Shown here: one piece after another, positions 15,781-22,530 of the stretch
Layout: every line of letters starts with the position of its first letter
Numbering within the stretch: the stretch's first letter is position 1
NCBI RefSeq assembly: GCF_036906915.1
Contig: NZ_JBAKHX010000101.1
Location: 1-24,289, forward strand
DNA: 24,289 nt
Reading direction: 5' to 3'
From: Phytohabitans sp036906915
GTDB lineage: Bacteria > Actinomycetota > Actinomycetes > Mycobacteriales > Micromonosporaceae
Notes under the pieces: model-generated
Told to the model about the DNA's origin: nothing
Database searches by the model: none
What the model saw: the letters and a program-made list of their open reading frames with translations, nothing else
Position numbers and translations under genes: made by a program

Positions 15781-16747
15781 GGGTCCCCCACCCGGCGACC
15801 GCGACCACGCGGCCGTCGTGCCCCACGAGACGGGCGGGCAGTGCGAGGCCCCGCAGCCACGCTTCCGCGCCATCGCCGCGCACCACCGCGGCTGTCGCGG
15901 CCGCGTTGGCGTCCACACAGGACCGGGCCGCGACGGTGACGGTACGCCAGACCGCCGCTGGCACGTCACCGGTACGCGGGTCCACGATGTGGTGTACTGG
16001 TCGGCCGCCCCGCCGCCACGCCCGCCGAGTGACGCTCGATGTGGCGAGCCCGCCGGAGCGCACCGACACCACCGGGTCGCCCGGTCCGGCGTTCTGGTGA
16101 TCGTCGCCGACGCTGACCAGCCACCGGCCGCCGCCTTCGCTCGCGCCGCGCGGCGACTTCGTCGGCGCTCCGCTCGGTCCAGGCGCCGCCGGTCCCGGAG
16201 CCGGTCCTGCCGTCGCCAGGTCGCCGCCCAGCGACACGAGCACCCCGCAGCCGAGCGCTTCGAAGATCGCGGCGGCGGCCCGGTCGGCCGCGTACGCCTT
16301 GCCGGTCGAGCCGAGGTCGAGCAGCACCCCGTGGGGGACGATGACGCTGTCGCCCTCCATGCGGACCCGCCACCACCCGGGCGCCGGCTTCGGGGTGAAA
16401 CCGTCACCGGATGGGGTGATCTTCGCGAAGTCCCGGTCGTACCCGAGGTCGACAAGAGCCTGGCCGACCGTCGGGTCGACCAGGCCATCGGTGGCGTCGG
16501 CGGCCCGCAGGGCGGCCCGGAGCGCGCCGGCGAGCAGTGGGCTCACCGGCGCGGCCCGGCCGTGCGGCAGGCGCATGATCTCGGAATCGGGCCGAAACCG
16601 GCTGTACGCCGCGTCGACGGCTTCGAGCTCGTCGCGCAGCAGGCGCTCGGCCTCGGGCAGCGCCGCCTCGTCGGTCACGAGGAGCACAGCGGTGGTGCCG
16701 AGCGCGGGGAACGTCGCCCGCGCCGGTGCCACCCGCGTGCCAGTCAT
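15773..16747 (-). CDS. apbE: FAD:protein FMN transferase (ApbE family)
   Basis: 324 residues from ATG 16747, which overlaps the previous stop as ATGA. Family signatures are DLGSTGKAYAADRAAAAI, VLVSLGGDLATAG, RPVHHIVDPRTGDVP (metal site) and SCVDANAAATAAVV. The enzyme splits FAD and attaches FMN to a Thr/Ser of extracytoplasmic electron-transfer proteins. A Pro/Gly/Ala-rich insertion at about residues 203-230 (GPAPGPAAPGPSGAPTKSP) follows SLGGD. I see no obvious signal peptide or lipobox, so its side of the membrane is unclear. Its target is not evident: none of the four operon partners has a clear Dxx(S/T)GAT flavinylation motif. Confidence 0.92.
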   Translation of the reverse strand: MTGTRVAPARATFPALGTTAVLLVTDEAALPEAERLLRDELEAVDAAYSRFRPDSEIMRLPHGRAAPVSPLLAGALRAALRAADATDGLVDPTVGQALVDLGYDRDFAKITPSGDGFTPKPAPGWWRVRMEGDSVIVPHGVLLDLGSTGKAYAADRAAAAIFEALGCGVLVSLGGDLATAGPAPGPAAPGPSGAPTKSPRGASEGGGRWLVSVGDDHQNAGPGDPVVSVRSGGLATSSVTRRAWRRGGRPVHHIVDPRTGDVPAAVWRTVTVAARSCVDANAAATAAVVRGDGAEAWLRGLALPARLVGHDGRVVAVAGWGTHG

Positions 16748-17103
16748 GACCCGCCCGACCGGGCGTCAGGCTGCTGTTCCTGCTCCTGTTCGGGCTCTTC
16801 GGCCGGCGGCTCCTCGGGCGCCTTCAGCTCGGGCTCTTCCGACTCCTCCGCGGCCGGCTGCTTCTGCTTGTCCTTCGCGGGCGCCTTCGTGGCCGGGGCC
16901 TTGGTGGCGGGCACCTTCGTGGCAGGCAGTTTCTCGCTGTTGCCGGCTGGTTCTGTCGCCGGTGCTTCCGTGGGCTGCGCGAACACCCAGCCGAACGCCA
17001 CGGCGAGCGCGGCGGCGCCGAAAGCGGCGCCCTGGGTGACCGTTCGCTGGCGACGCAGTCCTTGGTCGCGACGGTCGACGTGGCGCGGACGGGGGCGGTC
17101 CAT
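16744..17103 (-). CDS. Single-helix membrane protein with Pro/Lys and acidic tail
   Basis: 119 residues from ATG 17103 (GAGG about six nt upstream). An Arg-rich N-terminus (RPRPRHVDRRDQGLRRQR) precedes one helix at about 25-41 (GAAFGAAALAVAFGWVFAQ). The tail has three ATK-type repeats (PATKVPATKAPATKAP), a KDKQKQP stretch and a strongly acidic end (EEPEQEQEQQP). By the positive-inside rule the tail lies outside, where it could span the cell wall. I do not recognise the family. It leads the redox operon and overlaps ApbE by 4 nt, so it may be a scaffold or acceptor for the electron path. It lacks Cys, CxxCH heme sites and an obvious flavinylation motif. Confidence 0.65.
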   Translation of the reverse strand: MDRPRPRHVDRRDQGLRRQRTVTQGAAFGAAALAVAFGWVFAQPTEAPATEPAGNSEKLPATKVPATKAPATKAPAKDKQKQPAAEESEEPELKAPEEPPAEEPEQEQEQQPDARSGGS

Positions 17104-17191
17104 AGGCTCCCTCACATCAGTGACGAGTACCCACAGGTACGTGTGGTTCCCGCGCACGGTTCAACATCCCGCGTGCGGTACGGTGCCTTCG
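17104..17191. promoter_or_regulatory. Divergent promoter region, redox operon / GT-C-like gene
   Basis: 88 nt separate the two divergent starts. For the plus gene, TACGGT (17179-17184) ends 7 nt before GTG 17192, the leaderless pattern. For the minus operon, TTGAAC (17165-17160) and a TACCTG (about 17140-17135) are weak -35/-10 candidates at a 19-nt spacing. The plus assignment is the stronger. Confidence 0.4.
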
Positions 17192-18775
17192 GTGAGCGTG
17201 CCGGTGATCATCCGCCGGGCCCGGTGGGTGGTTGGTGCCGCCATGGCCGTGGGCCTGTTCTTCGCGTACCTGCTCATGTCCCGCGCGGTGGGTGTGAACT
17301 CCGACGGCGCGAGCAACGCCCTCCAGGCGTGGGACATGCTCCACGGCAACGTGCTGCTGCGCGGCTGGACCGTCACCGACGTCTCCTTCTACACCAACGA
17401 GCTGCTGCTCTTCGCGCTCGTCGAGGCGACGTACGGCTTTCACGACGACACCACGCACGCGGTCGCCGCGCTGGTCTTCACGCTGCTGGTCCTCGTCGTG
17501 GCGGTCGCCGCGAAGGGCCGCGCCACCGGCCGTGAGGCTGTGGTCCGGGTGGCCCTGGCCGGGGCGGTCGTGGCGGTGCCGGCGCTCGGCTTCGCCGCCG
17601 TGACCCAGCTCACCTCGCCGGACCACACCGGCACCGCGATCCCGCTCCTGCTCACGTGGCTGCTGGTCGAGCGCGCCGCCGACCGGAGGTGGCTCCCTTA
17701 CGCGGTAGCGGGACTGCTCGCCTGGGCCCAGATAGCGGACCCCTTGGTGATGTACATCGGTGTGCTCCCATTGCTCGTAGTGAGCGCCTGGCGGCTGCTC
17801 CGTAACCGAACCGACCTGGGTCTTCTCATCGCCGGCCCGGCATCGATCGTGATCGCCCAGCTGGTGCTCTTCGCCATCCGCCTCGGCGGCGGCTTTGGCG
17901 CCCATGCCGCAGAGGCCAAGCTGAGCCCCCTGTCCGACCTCGGCCACCACCTGTGGCTGGCCGCCCGAGTGCTCGCGATCAACTTCGGCGCCTACTTCCC
18001 CGACCGCGAAGGCCCCGCCGGCATGGCCATGGCCGCCCTCCACCTGATCGGCCTGCTGGCGACCCTCGCCGCCGTGATCATCGCCGCCGCCCGCACCCTC
18101 CGCGGCCCCCACGACCGCATGGTCGAGCTGCTCACCGTCGGCATCCTGGTAAACCTGGGCGCCTTCGTCGTCTCCGCGCTCCCCACCGACCTGCTCTCCG
18201 CCCGCCAGGTGGTCGCCATCCTCCCGCTGGGCGCGGTGCTCGTCGCCCGGATCTTCGGCCCGCCGCTCGCGGCGGCGGGCCACAAGGTCACAGCGGCGCT
18301 CGCGGTGCTGCTGATGCTGCTGGCCGGCGAGCTGGTCGCCCACGCCACCTTCAAAGGTGTACCCGGACACGCCGTCGACGTGGCCCGATGGCTCGACGAT
18401 CGCGGGCTGACGTACGGGATCGGCGAATACTGGAACGCCAACAACGTGACCGTCCTGACGAGCGGCCGTGTGCAGGTCGCGCCCGTGGTGGCCGGCACCT
18501 CGATCGCCTCGTACCGCTGGGAGTCCAAGGAGGACTGGTACGACCCGGCGAAGCACGACGCGAGGTTCCTGGTGATCGACACCCGCAACCCGTCCTCCCG
18601 CACGGAGGCGACTGCCCGCTCCCAGTTCGGCACCCCGACAGAACGCCACGAGTTCACCGGCGCGGTAGTCCTGGTCTACGCCCACAACCTGCTCCAGGGC
18701 CTCCCCGCCTACTGCGTCCCCGAAACCGCCCCCACCCCAGCCGCCTGCCCCGACCACGGCCTAGTCCTCTTCTAA
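17192..18775 (+). CDS. GT-C-like multi-pass membrane protein
   Basis: 527 residues from GTG 17192 (MSVPVIIRRARWVVGAAM). The open frame extends far upstream but there it is only the antisense shadow of the redox operon. The first helix (about 10-28) leads to an external loop with VNSDGASNALQAWDMLHGN, whose Asp is the likely catalytic residue of GT-C-type glycosyltransferases. LLRGWTVTDVSFYTNELLLFALVE follows, then about ten further helices. A C-terminal soluble region of about 150 residues begins near HAVDVARWLDDRGLTYGIGEYWNANNVTVL. It probably moves a sugar from a lipid carrier on the outer face of the membrane. Substrate unknown. A long hairpin element follows the stop. Confidence 0.75.
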   Translation: MSVPVIIRRARWVVGAAMAVGLFFAYLLMSRAVGVNSDGASNALQAWDMLHGNVLLRGWTVTDVSFYTNELLLFALVEATYGFHDDTTHAVAALVFTLLVLVVAVAAKGRATGREAVVRVALAGAVVAVPALGFAAVTQLTSPDHTGTAIPLLLTWLLVERAADRRWLPYAVAGLLAWAQIADPLVMYIGVLPLLVVSAWRLLRNRTDLGLLIAGPASIVIAQLVLFAIRLGGGFGAHAAEAKLSPLSDLGHHLWLAARVLAINFGAYFPDREGPAGMAMAALHLIGLLATLAAVIIAAARTLRGPHDRMVELLTVGILVNLGAFVVSALPTDLLSARQVVAILPLGAVLVARIFGPPLAAAGHKVTAALAVLLMLLAGELVAHATFKGVPGHAVDVARWLDDRGLTYGIGEYWNANNVTVLTSGRVQVAPVVAGTSIASYRWESKEDWYDPAKHDARFLVIDTRNPSSRTEATARSQFGTPTERHEFTGAVVLVYAHNLLQGLPAYCVPETAPTPAACPDHGLVLF

Positions 18776-18805
18776 CCCCCTCCCGCCCCTCCCCCTCCCG
18801 CCCGC

Positions 18806-18922
18806 GGCCCGTGCCCGTTCCCGTCGATCAAGGGCAAACGCACGTGGTTTGATCTCTTTTCGACGTGCATTTGCCCTTGATCCATGCAGATCTCCTTGAT
18901 CGACGGGAACGGGCACGGGCCG
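18806..18922. repeat. Long intergenic hairpin element, copy B, with outer stem
   Basis: Inner hairpin: arms 18826-18847 and 18861-18882 pair at 20 of 22 positions around the 13-nt loop TTTGATCTCTTTT, almost identical to copy A. Outer hairpin: 18806-18833 and 18894-18921 are perfectly complementary over 28 bp, with one more pair (18805/18922) flanking. The two share the left GATCAAGG, so they cannot form together in full: the element has two exclusive folds. It starts about 30 nt after the GT-C-like stop and lies 130 nt or more before the next gene, so a terminator or RNA-stability role is plausible. Confidence 0.85.
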
Positions 18923-19014
18923 GCAGGGAGCGGCGGACGGCCGTCGGCGGCGGGCGCACGGCGGTGGGGCGGACACGGGGCGGTATCGGATCGGTGACCG
19001 GGTCCTTACGTGCG

Positions 19015-19050
19015 TGGACTGGCGACCACACCGGCCCGTATCACCTTTGT
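19015..19050 (+). promoter_or_regulatory. Promoter with leaderless start
   Basis: TGGACT (19015-19020), an 18-nt spacer and TATCAC (19039-19044) precede ATG 19051 by 6 nt. This is the best complete -35/-10 pair among the leaderless candidates here. Confidence 0.5.
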
Positions 19051-19641
19051 ATGGAGCTCAATCGCCTGTATCGCGTAGCCGGCACCGCCGGCCTCGCCTG
19101 TGCCTTGTTGCTGGCGGTCAACGCCGCCCGCCGGTCCGGTGCCTTGCCGGAAAACGACCTCACCCACGCCGTCGCGCCGTTCGCCGCGCTGTTCGGCCTG
19201 TTCGCGCTCAGCGGCCTCTACCTCTGGCAGCGCGCCGAGGCGGGCGTGCTCGGCTGTGTCGGCTACGGCCTCAACGCCGCCGGGCTAGCCGGTGCGTTCG
19301 CCATCGAGTACACCCTCCATTTTGTCTTCCGATACCTCGACGGCGGCGTCGTCGACGGGCTGGTCGGAGGCGCGACCGGCACCGCGTTCCGGGCGACAGC
19401 CCTCGTGCTCATCGCCGGCACCGTCCTCTTCGGAGTGTCGAGCTGGCGCGCCAGGAGGCTGCCCGCCGCGGCCATCGCGCTGTACGTCGTCGGCATGGTG
19501 CCGGGCTCGCTGCGCAACGCCGTACCCGAGCCCGTCTACCTCGGTGGCCTGCTCGTCGCGGCGGTCGGCGTGGGCTGGCTGGGTTGGACGCTCATCGGGC
19601 GGTCAGCCGCCGTTCAACGAGGGCCGGCCCTGAGTCACTGA
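19051..19641 (+). CDS. Hypothetical six-helix membrane protein
   Basis: 196 residues. About six hydrophobic helices: GTAGLACALLLAVNAA, VAPFAALFGLFALSGLYLW, GCVGYGLNAAGLAGAFAIEY, FRATALVLIAGTVLFGVSS, PAAAIALYVVGMVPGS and YLGGLLVAAVGVGWLGWTLIG. There is no catalytic motif I can name; it resembles the many small uncharacterised actinobacterial integral membrane proteins. The start is set by ATG 19051, 6 nt after a TATCAC -10 element, with no Shine-Dalgarno. Its last about 50 nt overlap the antisense remnant of another membrane-protein gene. Confidence 0.72.
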   Translation: MELNRLYRVAGTAGLACALLLAVNAARRSGALPENDLTHAVAPFAALFGLFALSGLYLWQRAEAGVLGCVGYGLNAAGLAGAFAIEYTLHFVFRYLDGGVVDGLVGGATGTAFRATALVLIAGTVLFGVSSWRARRLPAAAIALYVVGMVPGSLRNAVPEPVYLGGLLVAAVGVGWLGWTLIGRSAAVQRGPALSH

Positions 19642-19973
19642 GCTTGCCGAGCGGCGTCAGCAGGATGATCGCCAGCAGCATCACGTCGGTGCGGAACCCC
19701 AGCACCATCGACGAGACGACCAGCTCGGCGGCCATCAGGAAGAGCCAGCGCCGCGGCCCACCTCGACCAGTCGGGGTCGAGGTGGGCCAGCGCGGCCGCC
19801 GCGTGCTGTACGCGGGAAAAACGCGCCGATCGCCACCTCGCCCGCGGTCGGGGCTTCCCCGCAACTCGGTCCGGCGATCCCCCAGGTGAGGTACACGGCG
19901 GTGCCGGAGCGCGACGGGCGGCGTCCTCGAACCCGAGCGTGGCCCACCAGCCCCGTACGGGGACGAAGATCAT
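19592..19973 (-). pseudogene. Frameshifted remnant of a small membrane protein
   Basis: Read on the minus strand from ATG 19973, protein-like sequence jumps between frames: MIFVPVRGWWATLGFEDA, then SGTAVYLTWGIAGPSCGEAP and EVAIGAFF in a second frame, then QHAAAALAHLDPDWSRWAA back in the first, then RRWLFLMAAELVVSS, MVLGFRTDVMLLAIILL and TPLGKLSDSG in the third. Joined, they make a plausible protein of about 125 residues with three or four helices. At least three frameshifts in 380 bp imply a decayed gene, or a poorly called stretch of assembly. A perfect 14-bp inverted repeat (19755-19768 and 19775-19788, 6-nt loop) lies inside, near the third shift. Confidence 0.55.
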
Positions 19974-20011
19974 GCGACTACGAGTCACGGTCTGAAAGGC
20001 ACCTGCCCGGG

Positions 20012-20023
20012 TACTACCCGGGC
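20012..20023 (+). promoter_or_regulatory. Candidate -10 TACTAC, leaderless start
   Basis: TACTAC at 20012-20017 ends 6 nt before GTG 20024. There is no Shine-Dalgarno. It helps choose this GTG over the far upstream ATG of the open frame. Confidence 0.4.
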
Positions 20024-20479
20024 GTGCAGACCTTCCTGCCGTACCCGGACTTCGCCGCCACAGCCGCGGTGCTGGACGGGCGCCGGCTGGGCAAGCAGCG
20101 CGTCGAGGCGCTTCAGGTGCTACGCGCGCTGACCGTGCCCGGGTACGGGTGGCGGCACCATCCGGTCGTGAAGATGTGGGTGGGCTACCTGGAGGGTCTG
20201 GTCCGGTACGGCCTCGACATCTGCACCGCCTGGACGGCCGGCGGGCGTGGCGACAGCGTCGCCGGCACGCTCGTCGCCGAGTACGGCCAGGAGCCGCGCG
20301 ACCAGGCGGCGCTGGCCGGCGCCGGCGAGTTGCCACCGTGGCTCGGCCGGGACGACGTGCACCGCAGCCACCGCTCGTCGCTGCTGCGCAAGGACCCCGC
20401 GTTCTACCGGCCGCTATTCGGCGCCGATCTGCCCGACGACCTCCCGTACGTGTGGCCGCTGTCCGACCGCCTACCTTGA
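20024..20479 (+). CDS. MSMEG_6728-family protein (pyrimidine-dimer glycosylase-like)
   Basis: 151 residues from GTG 20024 (MQTFLPYPDFAATAAVLDGRRLGKQRVEALQVLRAL). It matches the MSMEG_6728 family, related to the T4 endonuclease V-like pyrimidine-dimer excision fold, with the conserved GWRHHPVVKMWVGYLEGLVRYGLDIC, HRSHRSSLLRKDPAFYRPLFG and DDLPYVWP blocks. The family is widespread in actinobacteria and lacks a firmly shown function; a DNA-repair glycosylase role is inferred from the fold. The frame is open upstream to 19886, but that part overlaps the antisense pseudogene and looks non-coding. Its stop lies 12 nt before the next gene, so the two are probably co-transcribed. Confidence 0.85.
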   Translation: MQTFLPYPDFAATAAVLDGRRLGKQRVEALQVLRALTVPGYGWRHHPVVKMWVGYLEGLVRYGLDICTAWTAGGRGDSVAGTLVAEYGQEPRDQAALAGAGELPPWLGRDDVHRSHRSSLLRKDPAFYRPLFGADLPDDLPYVWPLSDRLP

Positions 20480-20491
20480 GAGGAGCCCGCG

Positions 20492-20869
20492 ATGCCCAGT
20501 CATATCGCTCAGTGGACGCTCGACGTGCACGACGTCGCGCTGATGGCCCGGTTCTGGTCCGAAGCGCTCGGCTACCGGATCGACAAGGCCGCCGACGGCA
20601 ACGTCCATCTGCTCCCGCCGGAGGGCGCGCCGCCGGCCTCGCCCACGATCTGGCTCCAGCCGACCGGCGCCACCAAGCGCAACAAACTGCGCGGCCACAT
20701 CGACCTCGCGATCGAAGGCGATCCGGCGGCCGAGGTGGAGCGGCTGCTCGCGCTCGGCGCCCGCCGGGCCGACGTGGGCCAGACAGGCAGCGAGCCCTTC
20801 ACCGTCCTCGTCGACCCGGAGGGCAACGAATTCTGCCTCCTGGACCGCCCGCCGGCGTACCACCGCTAG
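20492..20869 (+). CDS. VOC-family protein
   Basis: 125 residues. IAQWTLDVHDVALMARFWSEALGYRIDK opens the first beta-alpha-beta-beta-beta half, and FTVLVDPEGNEFCLLDRPPAYHR closes the second with the DPEGNEFCL metal-site motif seen in actinobacterial glyoxalase-like proteins. HIDLAIEGDPAAEVERLLALGARRAD is the linking helix region. The substrate is unknown. A proper AGGAG lies about 7 nt before ATG, unlike the leaderless neighbours, which fits an internal gene of an operon with the MSMEG_6728-family gene 12 nt upstream. About 33% shared layout with the VOC protein at 12102 is not claimed; they simply share the fold. Confidence 0.88.
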   Translation: MPSHIAQWTLDVHDVALMARFWSEALGYRIDKAADGNVHLLPPEGAPPASPTIWLQPTGATKRNKLRGHIDLAIEGDPAAEVERLLALGARRADVGQTGSEPFTVLVDPEGNEFCLLDRPPAYHR

Positions 20870-20984
20870 CGACCGCGGCGGCCCTTGGGCGCGGGGTGGG
20901 CTTGTCGCGCGATGGCCGGGCGCGCGACCTGTGACAACGCGGCCGTGTTCGGAGCCCGCCCGGCCGCCGATCAAGACCATTCCC

Positions 20985-21045
20985 GTCGATCAAGGGCAAA
21001 GCACGCGGAAGGGGATCAAAGTACGTGCGTTTGCCCTCGATCGAC
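20985..21045. repeat. Long intergenic hairpin element, copy C (inverted)
   Basis: Left arm 20985-21008 and right arm 21021-21045 pair apart from a one-base bulge and a few mismatches. The loop reads AAGGGGATCAAA, the reverse complement of the TTTGATC-type loop in copies A and B, so this copy is in the opposite orientation. A partial half-arm (CCGATCAAG) precedes it at 20967-20975. It lies 115 nt after the VOC stop, between that gene and the antisense ABC remnant. Confidence 0.8.
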
Positions 21046-21074
21046 GCAAGCAGGGCCGTGTGGCGCGGACACAG

Positions 21075-21254
21075 GGTGAGCGCGACGAACGCGTCCTCCA
21101 GGCCGCGTCCGGTGACCTCGATGTCGCCGCGCGGGCGTCGCAGCGGGCAGCGCCCGCAGCGCGGCGTCCGAGTCCTGGCAGGTCAGGAGCTGATTTCCAG
21201 GTCGAGCCCGTCGACGGCCCCGTACCGCTTGACCAGGTTACGTAGAACAATCAT
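21075..21254 (-). pseudogene. ABC transporter ATPase remnant, both ends only
   Basis: From ATG 21254 the minus strand reads MIVLRNLVKRYGAVDGLDLEI, the standard opening of a DrrA/ABC-2-type ATPase, then SS and a TGA. The Walker A, signature and Walker B regions are absent. Directly after come DSDAALRALPAATPARR and, one frame over, GDIEVTGRGLEDAFVALT, the usual C-terminal end of the same ATPase family. So the gene lost about 250 codons in an internal deletion and picked up a frameshift. No permease gene is nearby. It is certainly non-functional as an ATPase. Confidence 0.7.
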
Positions 21255-21299
21255 GGGACGATCGTGTCCCCGGCGAGAGCTCCGGTCGGCTGCCCGGCG

Positions 21300-22292
21300 T
21301 CACCCCGCGCCCATGACGGATGTCATGGTCCGGCGGTACCAGTAGAAGGTGCGGCGCACGCCCTCCTCCAGGCTGACCCCCGGCTCTAGCCCGATCAGCC
21401 GGCGGATCTTCGACAGGTCGGGGATGCGGTGGGCGGTGGAGCCCCGTGGTGGCGGCTGCGCGACGACGCGCGCCTTGACCCCGGCCACCCGCAGCACCAG
21501 TTTCGCCAGGTCACCCACGCTGGTCTCGGCCCCACCGTTTCCAATGTGGACGATCTCCCCGGCCGCGGCAGGGGTGTCGACGAGCCGCAGCATCGCCGCG
21601 ATCGCGTCGTCGACGTACATGAAGGAGCGCTGCCGGTGCGGACCCGGCACCGGAAAGGGGTCCACCCCGCGCAGCGCGCGCAGGCACATCTGCGGGATGA
21701 GCTCATCGACCGGCATCCGCGGCCCGTACACGTCGTAGAGCCGCCCGATCACGACCCGGCACCGCCCCGCGCGGGCGCCGTGCAGCAGCGCGGCCTCCGC
21801 CGCCAGCCTGCTTGCCGCGTACGCCGAGCGCGGTGACACCAGGTCGCCGATCATGACGGGGTCGGTCTCGTCCGTCGGTACCGGCACCACACCCGCGTCG
21901 ACACCGTCCGCGTGCACCTCGCCGGACGACGCGAAGAAGATCTTGTCGTTGGGACCGGCCCAGTCGAGCAGGTGCAGCGCGGCCAGCGCCTGCCCGCGTA
22001 CCGCCCGGACCGGGTCGGCGTCGATCGCCCTCGGTGTCGGCACGTCTCCGAGCAGGTAGATCTGCTCCCACTCCCGGGGCAGCGCCGCCCACGTGTCCAC
22101 GTTGGTCAGGTCACCGGAGAGCACCTCGACGCTGCGGTTGCCGGTGGTCGTGCGCGACTTGGGCACGTTCGCGACGATCACCACCCGGAACCCTTCGGCT
22201 ACCAACCGTCGCGCGAGGTGCGTCGCCAGGAAGTCCATGCCACCCAACACCAGCACCTTCTTGCGCAGGCTCAACGTCCCGCCACCGTCCAC
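21300..22292 (-). CDS. NAD-dependent epimerase/dehydratase family protein
   Basis: 330 residues from GTG 22292. TTG 22274 (MSLRKKVLVLGG) or GTG 22352 are alternatives; the fold begins at KKVLVLGGMDFLATHLARRL. It is an extended SDR: Rossmann start, GDLTNVDTW, FFASSGEVHADG (catalytic Ser region), SAYAASRLAAEAALL (catalytic Tyr), VVIGRLYDVYGPRM, and SFMYVDDAIAAMLRLVDTPAAAGEIVHIGNG. Relatives act on nucleotide sugars in the cytosol. Two oddities: the glycine motif reads GGMDFLA rather than GGxGFxG, and the YxxxK lysine is Arg (YAASR), so normal catalysis is doubtful. It is divergent from the GGDEF-EAL gene. Confidence 0.85.
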   Translation of the reverse strand: MDGGGTLSLRKKVLVLGGMDFLATHLARRLVAEGFRVVIVANVPKSRTTTGNRSVEVLSGDLTNVDTWAALPREWEQIYLLGDVPTPRAIDADPVRAVRGQALAALHLLDWAGPNDKIFFASSGEVHADGVDAGVVPVPTDETDPVMIGDLVSPRSAYAASRLAAEAALLHGARAGRCRVVIGRLYDVYGPRMPVDELIPQMCLRALRGVDPFPVPGPHRQRSFMYVDDAIAAMLRLVDTPAAAGEIVHIGNGGAETSVGDLAKLVLRVAGVKARVVAQPPPRGSTAHRIPDLSKIRRLIGLEPGVSLEEGVRRTFYWYRRTMTSVMGAG

Positions 22293-22493
22293 CGCGCCTC
22301 TAACCCCCAAGCCCCCACAGCCGTGGCCGACGGTACCAACGAGGCCGCGCACCTCCCAGCTATTCGCCCAACCTAACTAGTAATCCCGGGAATGTACGGT
22401 GGGAACTGCGGTCCGTTCGGGCTGGCAGGCCAGGTCATTCCAGATTCTGAGACAGGAATCCACTGGTCGTGTAGGTTGCCCGCCGATGAGCGG

Positions 22494-22530
22494 GTGACCT
22501 CGACCCGAACTGGCGGTAGCCTAGGGCGCG
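22494..22530 (+). promoter_or_regulatory. Promoter of the GGDEF-EAL gene
   Basis: GTGACC (22494-22499), a 17-nt spacer and TAGCCT (22517-22522) end 8 nt before ATG 22531, suggesting a leaderless or nearly leaderless message. A small hairpin CCCGC-CGATGA-GCGGG (22479-22494, loop included) sits directly at the -35. The remaining 22353-22478 shows no c-di-GMP riboswitch. Confidence 0.45.

Noticed and set aside
15248..17191. A very long forward open frame (over 600 codons) antisense to the redox operon
   Set aside because: Its translation is Arg/Pro/Ser low-complexity sequence, whereas the minus strand encodes clear ApbE and ferric-reductase-like families. Only the part from GTG 17192 is a real gene.
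22353..22530. c-di-GMP (GEMM) riboswitch upstream of the GGDEF-EAL gene
   Set aside because: I could not find the conserved GEMM core, and the -10 lies too close to the start codon to leave room for a leader.
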